From: Candidatus Aminicenans sakinawicola JGI OTU-1
GTDB lineage: Bacteria > Acidobacteriota > Aminicenantia > Aminicenantales > Aminicenantaceae
Direction: 5' to 3'
Length of the DNA: 30,897 nt
Assembly (NCBI GenBank): GCA_000493965.1
Contig: AWNV01000036.1
Location: 1 to 30,897, forward strand
A program made the translations under genes and the position numbers. The notes under the pieces are model-generated. The model was not told the origin of the DNA and ran no database searches. It saw only the letters and a list, made by a program, of their open reading frames with translations. Shown piece by piece: positions 7,955-16,158 of this stretch. Within the stretch, counting starts at the first letter, position 1. Each line of letters opens with the position of its first letter.

Positions 7955-8995
7955 ATGGGCATCTATCAAAGAGGCGATAACTGGTACATCGACTACTATG
8001 TTAAAGGCCGGAGAAAAAGAAAGAAGATAGGCCCATCAAAAAAGCTAGCTCTACAAGTTCTTAAAGATGTCCAGGTGAAGATAGCTAAAAAAGAATATCT
8101 AGGCGTTTATGAAGAAAAGAAAATCTCTTTTAGCAAATATTCAAAGCAGTATCTCGAATACTCCAGGGTGAATAAGGCCTTCTCGACCTATAACCGTCAT
8201 GACCGGATTAGTATTAACCGTTTAGAGCCTTATTTTAAAGACAAGTACATTTATGAAATAACGCCTCAGATGATAGAAAGGTATAAGGCAAAAAGATTAG
8301 AAACCGTCTCCCCTGCCTCAGTTAACCGAGAATTGGCAACTCTGAAGAACATGTTCACAATGGCGATTAAATGGAGTTATGTTAAAACAAATCCTGTAAA
8401 AGAAGTAAAATTACTCAAAGAACCCCCTGGTCGTCTTAGATACTTAAAACCCGAGGAAGTTAAAGCGCTGTTCCCTTCATGTTCTGATCATATACGTCCG
8501 ATTATTGTTACTGCTCTTAATACAGGAATGCGGAAGGGAGAACTCCAGAAGTTGAAATGGACGGATATCGATTTCAAGAACCGAAAGATTACTGTTGTTG
8601 AGGCAAAAAATAATGAATCGAGAGTGGTGCCAATTAATAAAACGCTCCATAAGGAGCTTTTTCCTTTATCAAAAAGATCAAAAGGAGAATACGTCTTTTC
8701 TGATAAAAACGGCCTTCCTTATGGAGATATTAAGAAATCGTTTTTAACAGCTCTAAAGAAGGCCAAGATAGAAGATTTCCGTTTCCATGATTTACGGCAC
8801 ACTTTTGGCTCTTATCTAGTAATGCAGGGAGTAAATTTGAAGACTGTCCAGCAAATCATGGGACACAAAGATATAAGAATGACAATGCGGTATGCTCATC
8901 TTTCACCGGAATATGTCCAGAAAGCTGTTGAAACCCTGGATAAAGTATGGTCACTATTTGGACACCAAGGCGATTTAAAGAATAACGGAAAGTAA
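7955..8995 (+). CDS. Tyrosine recombinase / phage-type integrase
   Basis: A 346-residue site-specific recombinase. The N-terminus (1-55) resembles an arm-binding domain, beginning with a beta-rich, very basic stretch (YYVKGRRKRKKIG). Residues ~58-150 fit the SAM-like core-binding domain. Residues ~165-330 are the catalytic domain with the full active-site set: Arg193 (NTGMRKGEL), Lys218 in the beta hairpin, His278-x-x-Arg281 (FHDLRHTF), His304 (IMGHKD) and nucleophile Tyr313 (MRYAHL). Length is normal for the family and all catalytic residues are present, so it is probably active. It ends 23 bases before the 3' end of tRNA-Thr, the usual position of an integrase in an element inserted into a tRNA gene. 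No stand-alone excisionase gene is seen; the ATPase at 4797 carries such a domain instead. Confidence 0.93.
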   Translation: MGIYQRGDNWYIDYYVKGRRKRKKIGPSKKLALQVLKDVQVKIAKKEYLGVYEEKKISFSKYSKQYLEYSRVNKAFSTYNRHDRISINRLEPYFKDKYIYEITPQMIERYKAKRLETVSPASVNRELATLKNMFTMAIKWSYVKTNPVKEVKLLKEPPGRLRYLKPEEVKALFPSCSDHIRPIIVTALNTGMRKGELQKLKWTDIDFKNRKITVVEAKNNESRVVPINKTLHKELFPLSKRSKGEYVFSDKNGLPYGDIKKSFLTALKKAKIEDFRFHDLRHTFGSYLVMQGVNLKTVQQIMGHKDIRMTMRYAHLSPEYVQKAVETLDKVWSLFGHQGDLKNNGK

Positions 8996-9018
8996 CGTAA
9001 GTTATTGAAAATAAAGAG

Positions 9019-9090
<72 letters not shown>

Positions 9091-9392
9091 TCTTTGAGGA
9101 TATCCTTTCCTTTAACAGGTAGAAATTAATAGAATTGTCCCAAGCTGTCAAGACATTTCCTCTAAGAACCATTAAGCCAAATTAAGCGTCTTTCGTCTTT
9201 AGGCAAAATCTATGACATATTTTTTTCAAGCTGGTAAGTCTATCCTTCTCTCCAACCTTTGGAGTTCCAGAATATACGCATGCTAAGAAAATCAACTATT
9301 GTCCAAATTTCGTTGAAATACCACAAAAACAGATGATTAAATACTTGCCCCAAGCATATAAAATCCATTACTATTACAGCCTTAAGCAGACA
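9091..9392. other. Divergent intergenic region between tRNA-Thr and smc
   Basis: About 300 bases separating the minus-strand tRNA-Thr from smc. Apart from the tRNA promoter candidate near its left end I see no gene, repeat or clear smc promoter. The core chromosome appears to begin here. Confidence 0.4.
9123..9151 (-). promoter_or_regulatory. Promoter candidate for tRNA-Thr
   Basis: On the minus strand a perfect TTGACA (9151-9146), a 17-base spacer and TAATTT (9128-9123) lie about 32 bases upstream of the tRNA 5' end. The -10 is imperfect, but spacing and location suit a tRNA promoter. Confidence 0.45.
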
Positions 9393-12300
9393 ATGAACAT
9401 AAAAAAACTGGAAATTCAAGGTTTTAAATCATTCTCCGACAGGACGAAGATCCTCTTTCATCCGGGAATAACTGCTGTCGTCGGTCCAAATGGCACAGGA
9501 AAAAGTAACATCGTTGATTCCCTCCTGTGGGTTCTTAAGGGAAAAAGACTTAAATCCTTAAGGGGAGAACGAAGCGGCGATGTCATTTTTAACGGAAACC
9601 TAAAAAAAGCACCGATGAACATGGCAGACGTCACCCTGTTTTTAGGGGATGGCGAAGACGAACTTATTATTAATCACCGTCTTTTCCGTTCAGGCGAAAG
9701 CGAATTCAGGATGAATGGCAAAGCTGTCAGGCTTAAAGACATTCAGGAAACACTCTGGAAAAAATCCATCGGGGAAACAGCCTATTTTGTAATCGAGCAA
9801 GGGAGTATCGGTCAATTCCTATCTTCAAAACCAATAGAAAAAAGACTTCTGCTGGAAGAAGCTGCAGGCACAGCTTACTACAAAGATAAAAAACAGCATA
9901 CTCAGCGCAAACTGGAAGAGACTGAGCAAAACTTGATCAGGTTAGAAGACATCATAGCCGAAGTGTCAAAAGGGAAAAACTCCCTAAAAAGACAGGCTCA
10001 TGCTGCCATACAATATAGAAAACTAAGAGAAAAAATCCGCGAGCTGACACTCCTACTCTTCAGGGAAAAAATTGACCAACTTGAAAAAAGCCGTAAAGAA
10101 ACCGCAATTTCTTACAGAAAAAGCCTGAGCCAGGAAAACGAAATCACTGCACAACTAAAAATCGAAGAGAAAAATCTTGCTGAAAAAAGAAAAGAAGTGT
10201 GGGAATTTGAACAATTCAATAAGGAAGCACAGAAAGATCTATTTGCTTTAAAGACACAGGTTTCACGGCTCGAATCAGAAAAAGAAAATGGATCGAGGCA
10301 GATTGATTCCCTCAGTGAAAAAAGCAGCAGAGCAAGAAAAAACAGAGAAGAATTCAAGCAGGAGCTGGCATCTCTTGAAAAAGAGCAAAATGAAATAGAA
10401 AAAAATCTTAAAGTCCTAAATGAGACTCTTGAACAAAGAGAAAATGATTTAAAGGACCTAAATCAAGCAGAACAGGCTTCTAGGGAAAAATTGGAGTCAA
10501 TACGTAAAGAAATCAAAACTTTAAGAAATGAACATCTTATCAAACTCTCTTCATATACAGAGATAAGAAACGAGGAGGTCAAACTTGATAAGGAATTAGA
10601 GTTGACCCTCCGCCAGGAAAAAAAGCTCTCTGCTCAGATAGAATCAAATCATAACCTCTTCCTCCAAAAAACAAAAAAGCTTGAACAATCCTCTGATGAT
10701 ATTACTGGGAGCTGGAAAATACTGGATGAAAAAAAACTCCAGTTTAAAACACAACAAAATTCACTGAAAAAAATTCAATCAGGTATTGAGAATCTTCAAA
10801 CCCAACTGGCAAAACTAAGACAGAAAAAAGACGAGGCCCTTCATCACCTTCATGCGTTAGAGAAAATGCAAGAAAAAGGCCAGCACAGTGACGCTGCTTT
10901 TCCAGGAACATTGGGGGTTCTGGCCGATTTGATAGAAACTGATAGCGAACATGCCCTTTTAATAGATGTTTTGTGGAAAGAAGAATCAAAAGCTTCCCTC
11001 ATCCACACAGAAGATTTCCTGAAAAATTTCGCTGGAAGAGAATTAAAAGGTGACTTTCTTCTTTTTTCCCCCGGAAAAAAAGAGCGGGTTTTTGAAAAAG
11101 CATATCAAGACCAACGTATTGTTGGCCGTTTAAAAGCACATGTCAAGCCAGACCCAAAAATCAAAGATTACCTCCCTCAACTCCGCGAAGCTGCTATTGT
11201 CGATGACATAAAAACAGCTTTAGAACTCTGGGTTAGCTATCCATCAATCAATTTCATCACTGTCCGTGGTGAAGTGTTATTATCTTCCGGACTTTTGAAA
11301 TCAGGACGGAAAAAAGAAGGGATCTTTGCTCTTACCCAAGAGATAAGAAAACTAAAAGAAAACATTGTACTGACTGATAAAGAGATATCACCTATAAACC
11401 TTGAAATTACTAGGAAAAACAATGAAAAACAGAAGCTTGAAGAAAAGATAAAGATAAAATCAACAGAAATCGCCCACTTTGAAACACAAATTACCGGGAA
11501 AGAAAAAGAAAAAGAGTATGAACAAAGAGAGAAAGAAAAAATCGGAGCTAATCTAGCGATTCTAAAAAAAGAGCTTTCAACCATTTCCGAAGAAAAGCAG
11601 GATCTAACCAACAATTTCAAGGCAATCTCTCTGAGATCTAAAAAACTTGAAGAGGAACAGGAAGCTTTGAAAGAAAAAATCAAAACGGAAGAAGAAACTT
11701 TCGGCATACTCCAGGGAAAAAGCGAGCACGGTAAGAAACAGTACTTTGAGGTCAAATCAAGCATTGATATACTTAAGGAAAAGATAAAAAACTTGAATCA
11801 ACGGTATAATTCAATTAATCAAAGGAAAGAAATTATCGAAGCCAGAATTATATCTTTAGATAAAGAAATTCAATTCTCTGAAAAACAGAAGATGAAGATT
11901 CAAGAAAACATCAATTCAATTACAAAAACCGCTGTGGCTCTTGAAAAAGAAAATAATGAGAAAGAAAATAAATTACTTAAAAATGAATCCCACATGAACA
12001 TTATTCTTAATGAGCAGCATGAAAATGAAGAAAGAATCAAAAGCATAAGAGAAAAATACGAGGCACAAAAGGAAGAAAGAGTCCAGAAGGAAATAAAAAA
12101 AGCTGAGAAAGATCGTGACATGGTCAATCTTGAAGAATCCTGCTGGCAAGAACTTAAAAAAACGGCAGGAGAAATAAAAAATGAAAACATATCTCAAGAG
12201 AAAACTGAGCGTGATATAGAGGAATTATTAACTGAGGCCAAAGAAAAGCTTCAAAAATTTAAAAGTGTAAACCTCCTGGCTGAGGAAGAATATTTAATCC

Positions 12301-12875
12301 AGAAAAAACGCTTCGATTTCCTCACTCAAGAAAATGAAGATCTCCGCGAATCTATTGATTCAACCAAGGAAGCCATCAGAAAAATTGACCAGGAAAGCAA
12401 AATTCAATTCCAGAAAGCTTTGAATGAAGTGAATAAAAACTTCCAGGAAGTCTTTTCTCTCCTGTTTGAAGGAGGCCATACAGAAGTTAAATTAAGCCAG
12501 CCATCTCAACCATTAGAAAGCGGTATAGAGATCATTGCTCAACCACCAGGGAAAAAAGTAAACAGCCTGAATCTCTTATCAGGAGGAGAAAAAAGCTTAA
12601 CAAGCCTGGCTTTTTTCTTTGCCCTTTTCCGTTACAAACCTGCTCCTTTTTGTATCCTTGACGAGGTAGATGCGGCTCTGGATGAAACGAATTTAACCAG
12701 GTTTCTCAATCTAATGAGAAAAGTTAAAAAGCAGACACAGTTCATACTCATTACGCACAATTTCAAATCTATGGAAGTTGCCGATTATATCTATGGGACA
12801 ACCATGCCAGAGCCCAACATCACAAACATTTATGCTTTAAAACTCGAGAAAAAGGAGGCAGAAGAGAGAAAATGA
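9393..12875 (+). CDS. smc: Chromosome segregation protein SMC
   Basis: A 1160-residue SMC ATPase, which dimerises at a hinge, binds ScpAB and compacts and segregates chromosomes. The start is placed at the ATG at 9393 (MNIKKLEIQGFKSF), where family members normally begin; an in-frame ATG at 9333 would add 20 residues unlike any SMC, though neither start has a strong ribosome site. Walker A GPNGTGKS is at residues 31-38. Two long Lys/Glu/Gln-rich coiled coils flank a hinge around 500-640 (PGTLGVLADLI). The C-terminal head has signature LSGGEK at 1062-1067, Walker B ending DEVDAALDE at ~1090-1098, and the switch histidine in ITHNF. All parts are present and length is normal. The stop overlaps the next gene by 4 bases (ATGA), so they are translationally coupled. 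scpA and scpB are not in the window. Confidence 0.96.
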   Translation: MNIKKLEIQGFKSFSDRTKILFHPGITAVVGPNGTGKSNIVDSLLWVLKGKRLKSLRGERSGDVIFNGNLKKAPMNMADVTLFLGDGEDELIINHRLFRSGESEFRMNGKAVRLKDIQETLWKKSIGETAYFVIEQGSIGQFLSSKPIEKRLLLEEAAGTAYYKDKKQHTQRKLEETEQNLIRLEDIIAEVSKGKNSLKRQAHAAIQYRKLREKIRELTLLLFREKIDQLEKSRKETAISYRKSLSQENEITAQLKIEEKNLAEKRKEVWEFEQFNKEAQKDLFALKTQVSRLESEKENGSRQIDSLSEKSSRARKNREEFKQELASLEKEQNEIEKNLKVLNETLEQRENDLKDLNQAEQASREKLESIRKEIKTLRNEHLIKLSSYTEIRNEEVKLDKELELTLRQEKKLSAQIESNHNLFLQKTKKLEQSSDDITGSWKILDEKKLQFKTQQNSLKKIQSGIENLQTQLAKLRQKKDEALHHLHALEKMQEKGQHSDAAFPGTLGVLADLIETDSEHALLIDVLWKEESKASLIHTEDFLKNFAGRELKGDFLLFSPGKKERVFEKAYQDQRIVGRLKAHVKPDPKIKDYLPQLREAAIVDDIKTALELWVSYPSINFITVRGEVLLSSGLLKSGRKKEGIFALTQEIRKLKENIVLTDKEISPINLEITRKNNEKQKLEEKIKIKSTEIAHFETQITGKEKEKEYEQREKEKIGANLAILKKELSTISEEKQDLTNNFKAISLRSKKLEEEQEALKEKIKTEEETFGILQGKSEHGKKQYFEVKSSIDILKEKIKNLNQRYNSINQRKEIIEARIISLDKEIQFSEKQKMKIQENINSITKTAVALEKENNEKENKLLKNESHMNIILNEQHENEERIKSIREKYEAQKEERVQKEIKKAEKDRDMVNLEESCWQELKKTAGEIKNENISQEKTERDIEELLTEAKEKLQKFKSVNLLAEEEYLIQKKRFDFLTQENEDLRESIDSTKEAIRKIDQESKIQFQKALNEVNKNFQEVFSLLFEGGHTEVKLSQPSQPLESGIEIIAQPPGKKVNSLNLLSGGEKSLTSLAFFFALFRYKPAPFCILDEVDAALDETNLTRFLNLMRKVKKQTQFILITHNFKSMEVADYIYGTTMPEPNITNIYALKLEKKEAEERK

Positions 12876-14356
12876 AAGTCCAGTTATTAATCCCGCCTGG
12901 AGGGTATTTTGCCGAACGCTGGTCTAAAGGGTCATCAATGCCTCCCTTAGGACTTCTTTATATAGGAGCAGTACTGGAAAACGAAGGACATGATGTCCGC
13001 ATCCTGCCAACAGACATTCTTAAGTTAAACTGGGGTCAAATCCGAAGGGAGATTCAGACTTTTACCCCGGATATCATTGGAGTCACATCAACTACTGAAA
13101 ATCGTTTTTTAAGTTTCAAACTTATAAAAATTGCCAAGAAAGCTTTACCCAAAGCACTTACTATTTTAGGAGGACCGCATGCCTCCATGGCCGCAGAAGA
13201 CTGCCTTGAGCACCTTCCAGAGCTGGATATCGTTGTTAGAAGCGAAGGGGAAATGACTATGTCCGAGCTTTGCAAGACCCTTGAAAAGGACAAAAACATC
13301 GAATCACTCGCTTCTGTTCCTGGTATTTCTTTAAGGATTAACGGCAAAATTAAAACAAATCCTTCCCGCCCTCCGATTCAAAACCTCGACAGTCTTCCTT
13401 TTCCTGCTTACCATCTCGTACCTTTTGAAAAATATAATTTCCTATTCGGAGTTCCTGGCCACGGCATGCTTCCAGCAGTCAACATGATGACCAGCCGTGG
13501 CTGCCCATTTAACTGCAATTTCTGTGCAACCCCTATAAACTGGGGACGAAAAGTCCGGATGAGAAGTCCCCAGAATATCGTTGATGAAATCGAGTTTCTT
13601 GTTAAAAAATACGGAATCAGAGTAATCTTTTTCTATGATGACACTTTCAACGCTAACCCCAAAAGAGTCGAACAAATATGCGACCTTATTATTGAAAGAA
13701 AACTCAACATCTTCTGGAAATGTGACATAAGGATCGACATTTTCAACAGACCCCTCCTTGTAAAGATGAAAAAGGCGGGGTTATTTCATCTCTCCTTTGG
13801 CCTCGAAGCAGGTTCTGAGAGAATCCGCAACGAAATAATAAATAAGAAAATAAACATCACTGACTTTCATAATGTAGTTCAATGGTGCCTTGAACTTAAT
13901 ATCATTCCAAACCCCTTTTTCATCTTCAGTCATCCCACTGAAACATGGGAAGAAGCCAGAGAAACCGTAAGAATAATCGAACAATATAAAGATAAAATCG
14001 AAGGAAGCATTGCTATTCTTCACATTTATCCGGGGACTCCGCTCGAAAAAACAGCCAAGGAGCTTGGAATCCTGCCCAAAGATTTTTCCTGGGCAAAAAA
14101 ATATCGTTCCAAGATAGTCACTCTGCCAACTGCCCAGGGAGAAGTGCCGCTCTTTGTGGATAAGCTGAATTGGGCTCAAATCAGCGAACTACTTTTTCGC
14201 TGGTCATTAAGTGGAGGAAAATTCAGTATATTCCGAAAAATTCCAAGAATTATTTCCAAAATCCGCTCTCTTGGAGACATTAAAAGATACTCGATCATGG
14301 CCTGTATTTATCTAAAACTGAAGTTAAAAAAAGGCGCCGGTAATTTTTATGAATAA
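12872..14356 (+). CDS. Radical SAM protein with N-terminal B12-binding-type domain
   Basis: A 494-residue protein. Residues ~1-145 have the Rossmann-like B12-binding fold (IIGVTSTT, then LTILGGPHAS, then VVRSEGE). The radical SAM core (~200-400) has the iron-sulfur motif Cys211-x3-Cys215-x2-Cys218 in TSRGCPFNCNFCAT, a GLEAGS SAM-binding strand around residues 310-315 and a later HIYPGTP strand. The reaction would start from a 5'-deoxyadenosyl radical; the substrate is unknown. Members of this large B12/radical SAM group carry out methylations and lipid or cofactor modifications. The usual DxHxxG cobalamin-ligand motif is not visible, so cobalamin may be bound without a histidine ligand or not at all. 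The start overlaps the smc stop by 4 bases. Family assignment is firm; the specific role is unknown. Confidence 0.9.
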   Translation: MKVQLLIPPGGYFAERWSKGSSMPPLGLLYIGAVLENEGHDVRILPTDILKLNWGQIRREIQTFTPDIIGVTSTTENRFLSFKLIKIAKKALPKALTILGGPHASMAAEDCLEHLPELDIVVRSEGEMTMSELCKTLEKDKNIESLASVPGISLRINGKIKTNPSRPPIQNLDSLPFPAYHLVPFEKYNFLFGVPGHGMLPAVNMMTSRGCPFNCNFCATPINWGRKVRMRSPQNIVDEIEFLVKKYGIRVIFFYDDTFNANPKRVEQICDLIIERKLNIFWKCDIRIDIFNRPLLVKMKKAGLFHLSFGLEAGSERIRNEIINKKINITDFHNVVQWCLELNIIPNPFFIFSHPTETWEEARETVRIIEQYKDKIEGSIAILHIYPGTPLEKTAKELGILPKDFSWAKKYRSKIVTLPTAQGEVPLFVDKLNWAQISELLFRWSLSGGKFSIFRKIPRIISKIRSLGDIKRYSIMACIYLKLKLKKGAGNFYE

Positions 14357-14432
14357 TTCAGGTGGTGTATTGTTAATGTATCATGCGTCATCTATTAAGG
14401 ACAAAAAAACTCCCGAAATCAGAGGAGAAAAG

Positions 14433-14449
14433 TTGGCATAACAATTGCA
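14433..14449 (+). promoter_or_regulatory. Sigma-54 (-24/-12) promoter
   Basis: TTGGCATAACAATTGCA matches the sigma-54 pattern TGGCAY-N5-TTGCW, with GG at 14435-14436 and GC at 14447-14448, ten bases apart. The predicted start is about 14460, leaving a ~27-base leader with AAAGGAG before the ATG at 14487. Sigma-54 promoters need an enhancer-binding activator; no such gene is in the window. Confidence 0.7.
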
Positions 14450-14486
14450 TAATATATGATAAAATTAGAATAAAAGGAGAAGAAAA

Positions 14487-16142
14487 ATGAAAAAAATTGC
14501 AGTTGCATCAATAATTCTTCTTTTCTTCCTTTCTACATTGGGGGCAGAAGAAATTACATATACCAATAACTCATTTGCACGCTTAAGCTATGTCACTGGA
14601 AACTCCTATGTCCAGAGGGCTTCTGAACTCACTTACGAAGAAAGCATCGTGAACATGCCGATTTCAGAAGGTGACAGAATCGGGACAACAGACGGCAGAG
14701 TAGAAATATATCTGGGAAAAGGAAATTATATTCGTTTGGACAACAATACAAAATTAGACTTTTTAAACCTGCCAAAAAAGGGAGATGACCTCATTCAGGT
14801 CCGGCTTTGGTCTGGGAATATTTATTTAAGCGTTTATAATTTGGAGAAAGAAAAAACTATTGAAATCCATAGTTCAGATGTCTCTACTTACATTCTAAAT
14901 GTGGGTCTGTATAGATTTGATGTAAGAGAAAACGCTGAAACAGAAATATTTGTTTTCGAGGGATTGGTGGAAGCAGCCGGAGAATCCGGATCAGCCCTGA
15001 TAAAAGAGGCGCACAGGTTAGAAGTAATCAACGGCCATTTCACTTCCCAGCCAACACGATTCATGGCAGTCGCTGATGATAGTTTTGACATGTGGAGCGA
15101 AAACAGAGAATCAGAAGCCCGGAAACATATGGCAAATGCTTATCTTCCCGAGGAACTTGAAGATTTTGAAAATGAACTAGACGCGAATGGAGAATGGACT
15201 TATGTCCCACCATATGGATATGTCTGGGTTCCTGGCGGTGTAGGAGTAAACTGGCGTCCTTACTACAACGGCAGATGGATCATGACTCCTTTAGCAGGCT
15301 GGACCTGGCTTCCCTACGAACCATGGGGATGGGCAACTTATCACTACGGCAGATGGCACTGGGGGGTAGGCCTTGGCTGGTACTGGATTCCCACTTCAAT
15401 GTGGGGCCCTGGCTGGGTAAGCTGGTACTATGGATATGACTATTACGGCTGGGCACCTTTGAGCTATTATGGCTATCCTGGCTACCTCTACAATAATATG
15501 TATTATAGCAGGTACACAGGATACTACCCTTATAATTCCAGAGCTCTTACTGTAATCCACAAGAATCAGCTTAAAGCAAGAAACGTTTCTAAAGTTGCAT
15601 TAACTCAGGATTCGATAAAGAAACTCGGCAAAATCAGCATGACCAACAAAGGGCCGAATATCAAGCTTACAAAAAGCGAAATCGCAGTACAGAAGCTCGA
15701 AGGGAAAAAGGTCTTTCTTCACAATAAAGAAAGTGCGGTTCAATTTAAAGAAATGAAACGCACAAGTACTTCCAATTACGGAAAGATTAAAACTGAGGGT
15801 TCAGTACAGGTCAAAAAAAGCACTGTGCGGAATCTCAAACCTTCAAATGAAAGGAACATTCTCACGAGAAAGACAGGCTATCCTTCCTCACCAAACATCA
15901 GCATTAAAAAATACTCGGAGTTGTCCAGAACAAGAAAATCACGCTCCACTCTCGGCCGGCTGTATAATTACATTTCAGGCGGAAGCAGCAAATATATCAA
16001 AAGCAGCTCTTCACGCACTTCCTCTTCTAAAAAAGTAAGCTCTAGCTCCTCTTCACGTTCCAAGACTTCATCCTCAACAGGAAGATCCTCTTCTTCCCGC
16101 ACTCGTTCTTCTTCAAGCTCCAGCAAAACCAAAAAGAAATAG
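14487..16142 (+). CDS. Secreted FecR-domain protein with aromatic (DUF6600-like) region and Ser-rich tail
   Basis: A 551-residue exported protein. The ATG is preceded by AAAGGAG. Residues 1-20 form a signal peptide (basic start, hydrophobic core, cleavage likely after Leu-Gly-Ala20). Residues ~35-190 form a FecR-type beta domain (EGDRIGTTDGRVEIYL, then an RLDNNTKLDF strand and the VFEGLVEA turn). Residues ~232-345 are extraordinarily rich in Trp, Tyr, Gly and Pro, with repeats of the WVP/WxPY/GWATYHYGRW kind, as in DUF6600 regions that follow FecR domains in Acidobacteria-like genomes. The last ~55 residues are basic and mostly serine, a disordered tail. It probably acts in the periplasm or at the outer surface; the role is unknown. 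The gene stands alone behind a sigma-54 promoter and converges on the PBP gene 16 bases away. Confidence 0.88.
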   Translation: MKKIAVASIILLFFLSTLGAEEITYTNNSFARLSYVTGNSYVQRASELTYEESIVNMPISEGDRIGTTDGRVEIYLGKGNYIRLDNNTKLDFLNLPKKGDDLIQVRLWSGNIYLSVYNLEKEKTIEIHSSDVSTYILNVGLYRFDVRENAETEIFVFEGLVEAAGESGSALIKEAHRLEVINGHFTSQPTRFMAVADDSFDMWSENRESEARKHMANAYLPEELEDFENELDANGEWTYVPPYGYVWVPGGVGVNWRPYYNGRWIMTPLAGWTWLPYEPWGWATYHYGRWHWGVGLGWYWIPTSMWGPGWVSWYYGYDYYGWAPLSYYGYPGYLYNNMYYSRYTGYYPYNSRALTVIHKNQLKARNVSKVALTQDSIKKLGKISMTNKGPNIKLTKSEIAVQKLEGKKVFLHNKESAVQFKEMKRTSTSNYGKIKTEGSVQVKKSTVRNLKPSNERNILTRKTGYPSSPNISIKKYSELSRTRKSRSTLGRLYNYISGGSSKYIKSSSSRTSSSKKVSSSSSSRSKTSSSTGRSSSSRTRSSSSSSKTKKK

Positions 16143-16158
16143 TGACACTCAACTCAAG

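Noticed and set aside
1..9018. Search for a second copy of the tRNA-Thr 3' end as the left attachment site.
   Set aside because: I saw no match to its T-arm or acceptor sequence in the segment; the left site must be outside the window or too diverged to see by eye.
9333..9392. Twenty-residue N-terminal extension of SMC.
   Set aside because: SMC proteins start at the strand MxIKKLEIxGFKSF; the extension has no support from a ribosome site or the family.
11237..11764. 175-codon minus-strand frame within smc.
   Set aside because: It is antisense to the Lys/Glu-rich coiled coil, so it reads as Ser/Phe-rich nonsense; no ribosome site.
12872..13310. Cobalamin ligand motif in the radical SAM protein.
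   Set aside because: The fold is present, but no DxHxxG is visible, so true B12 dependence is not claimed.
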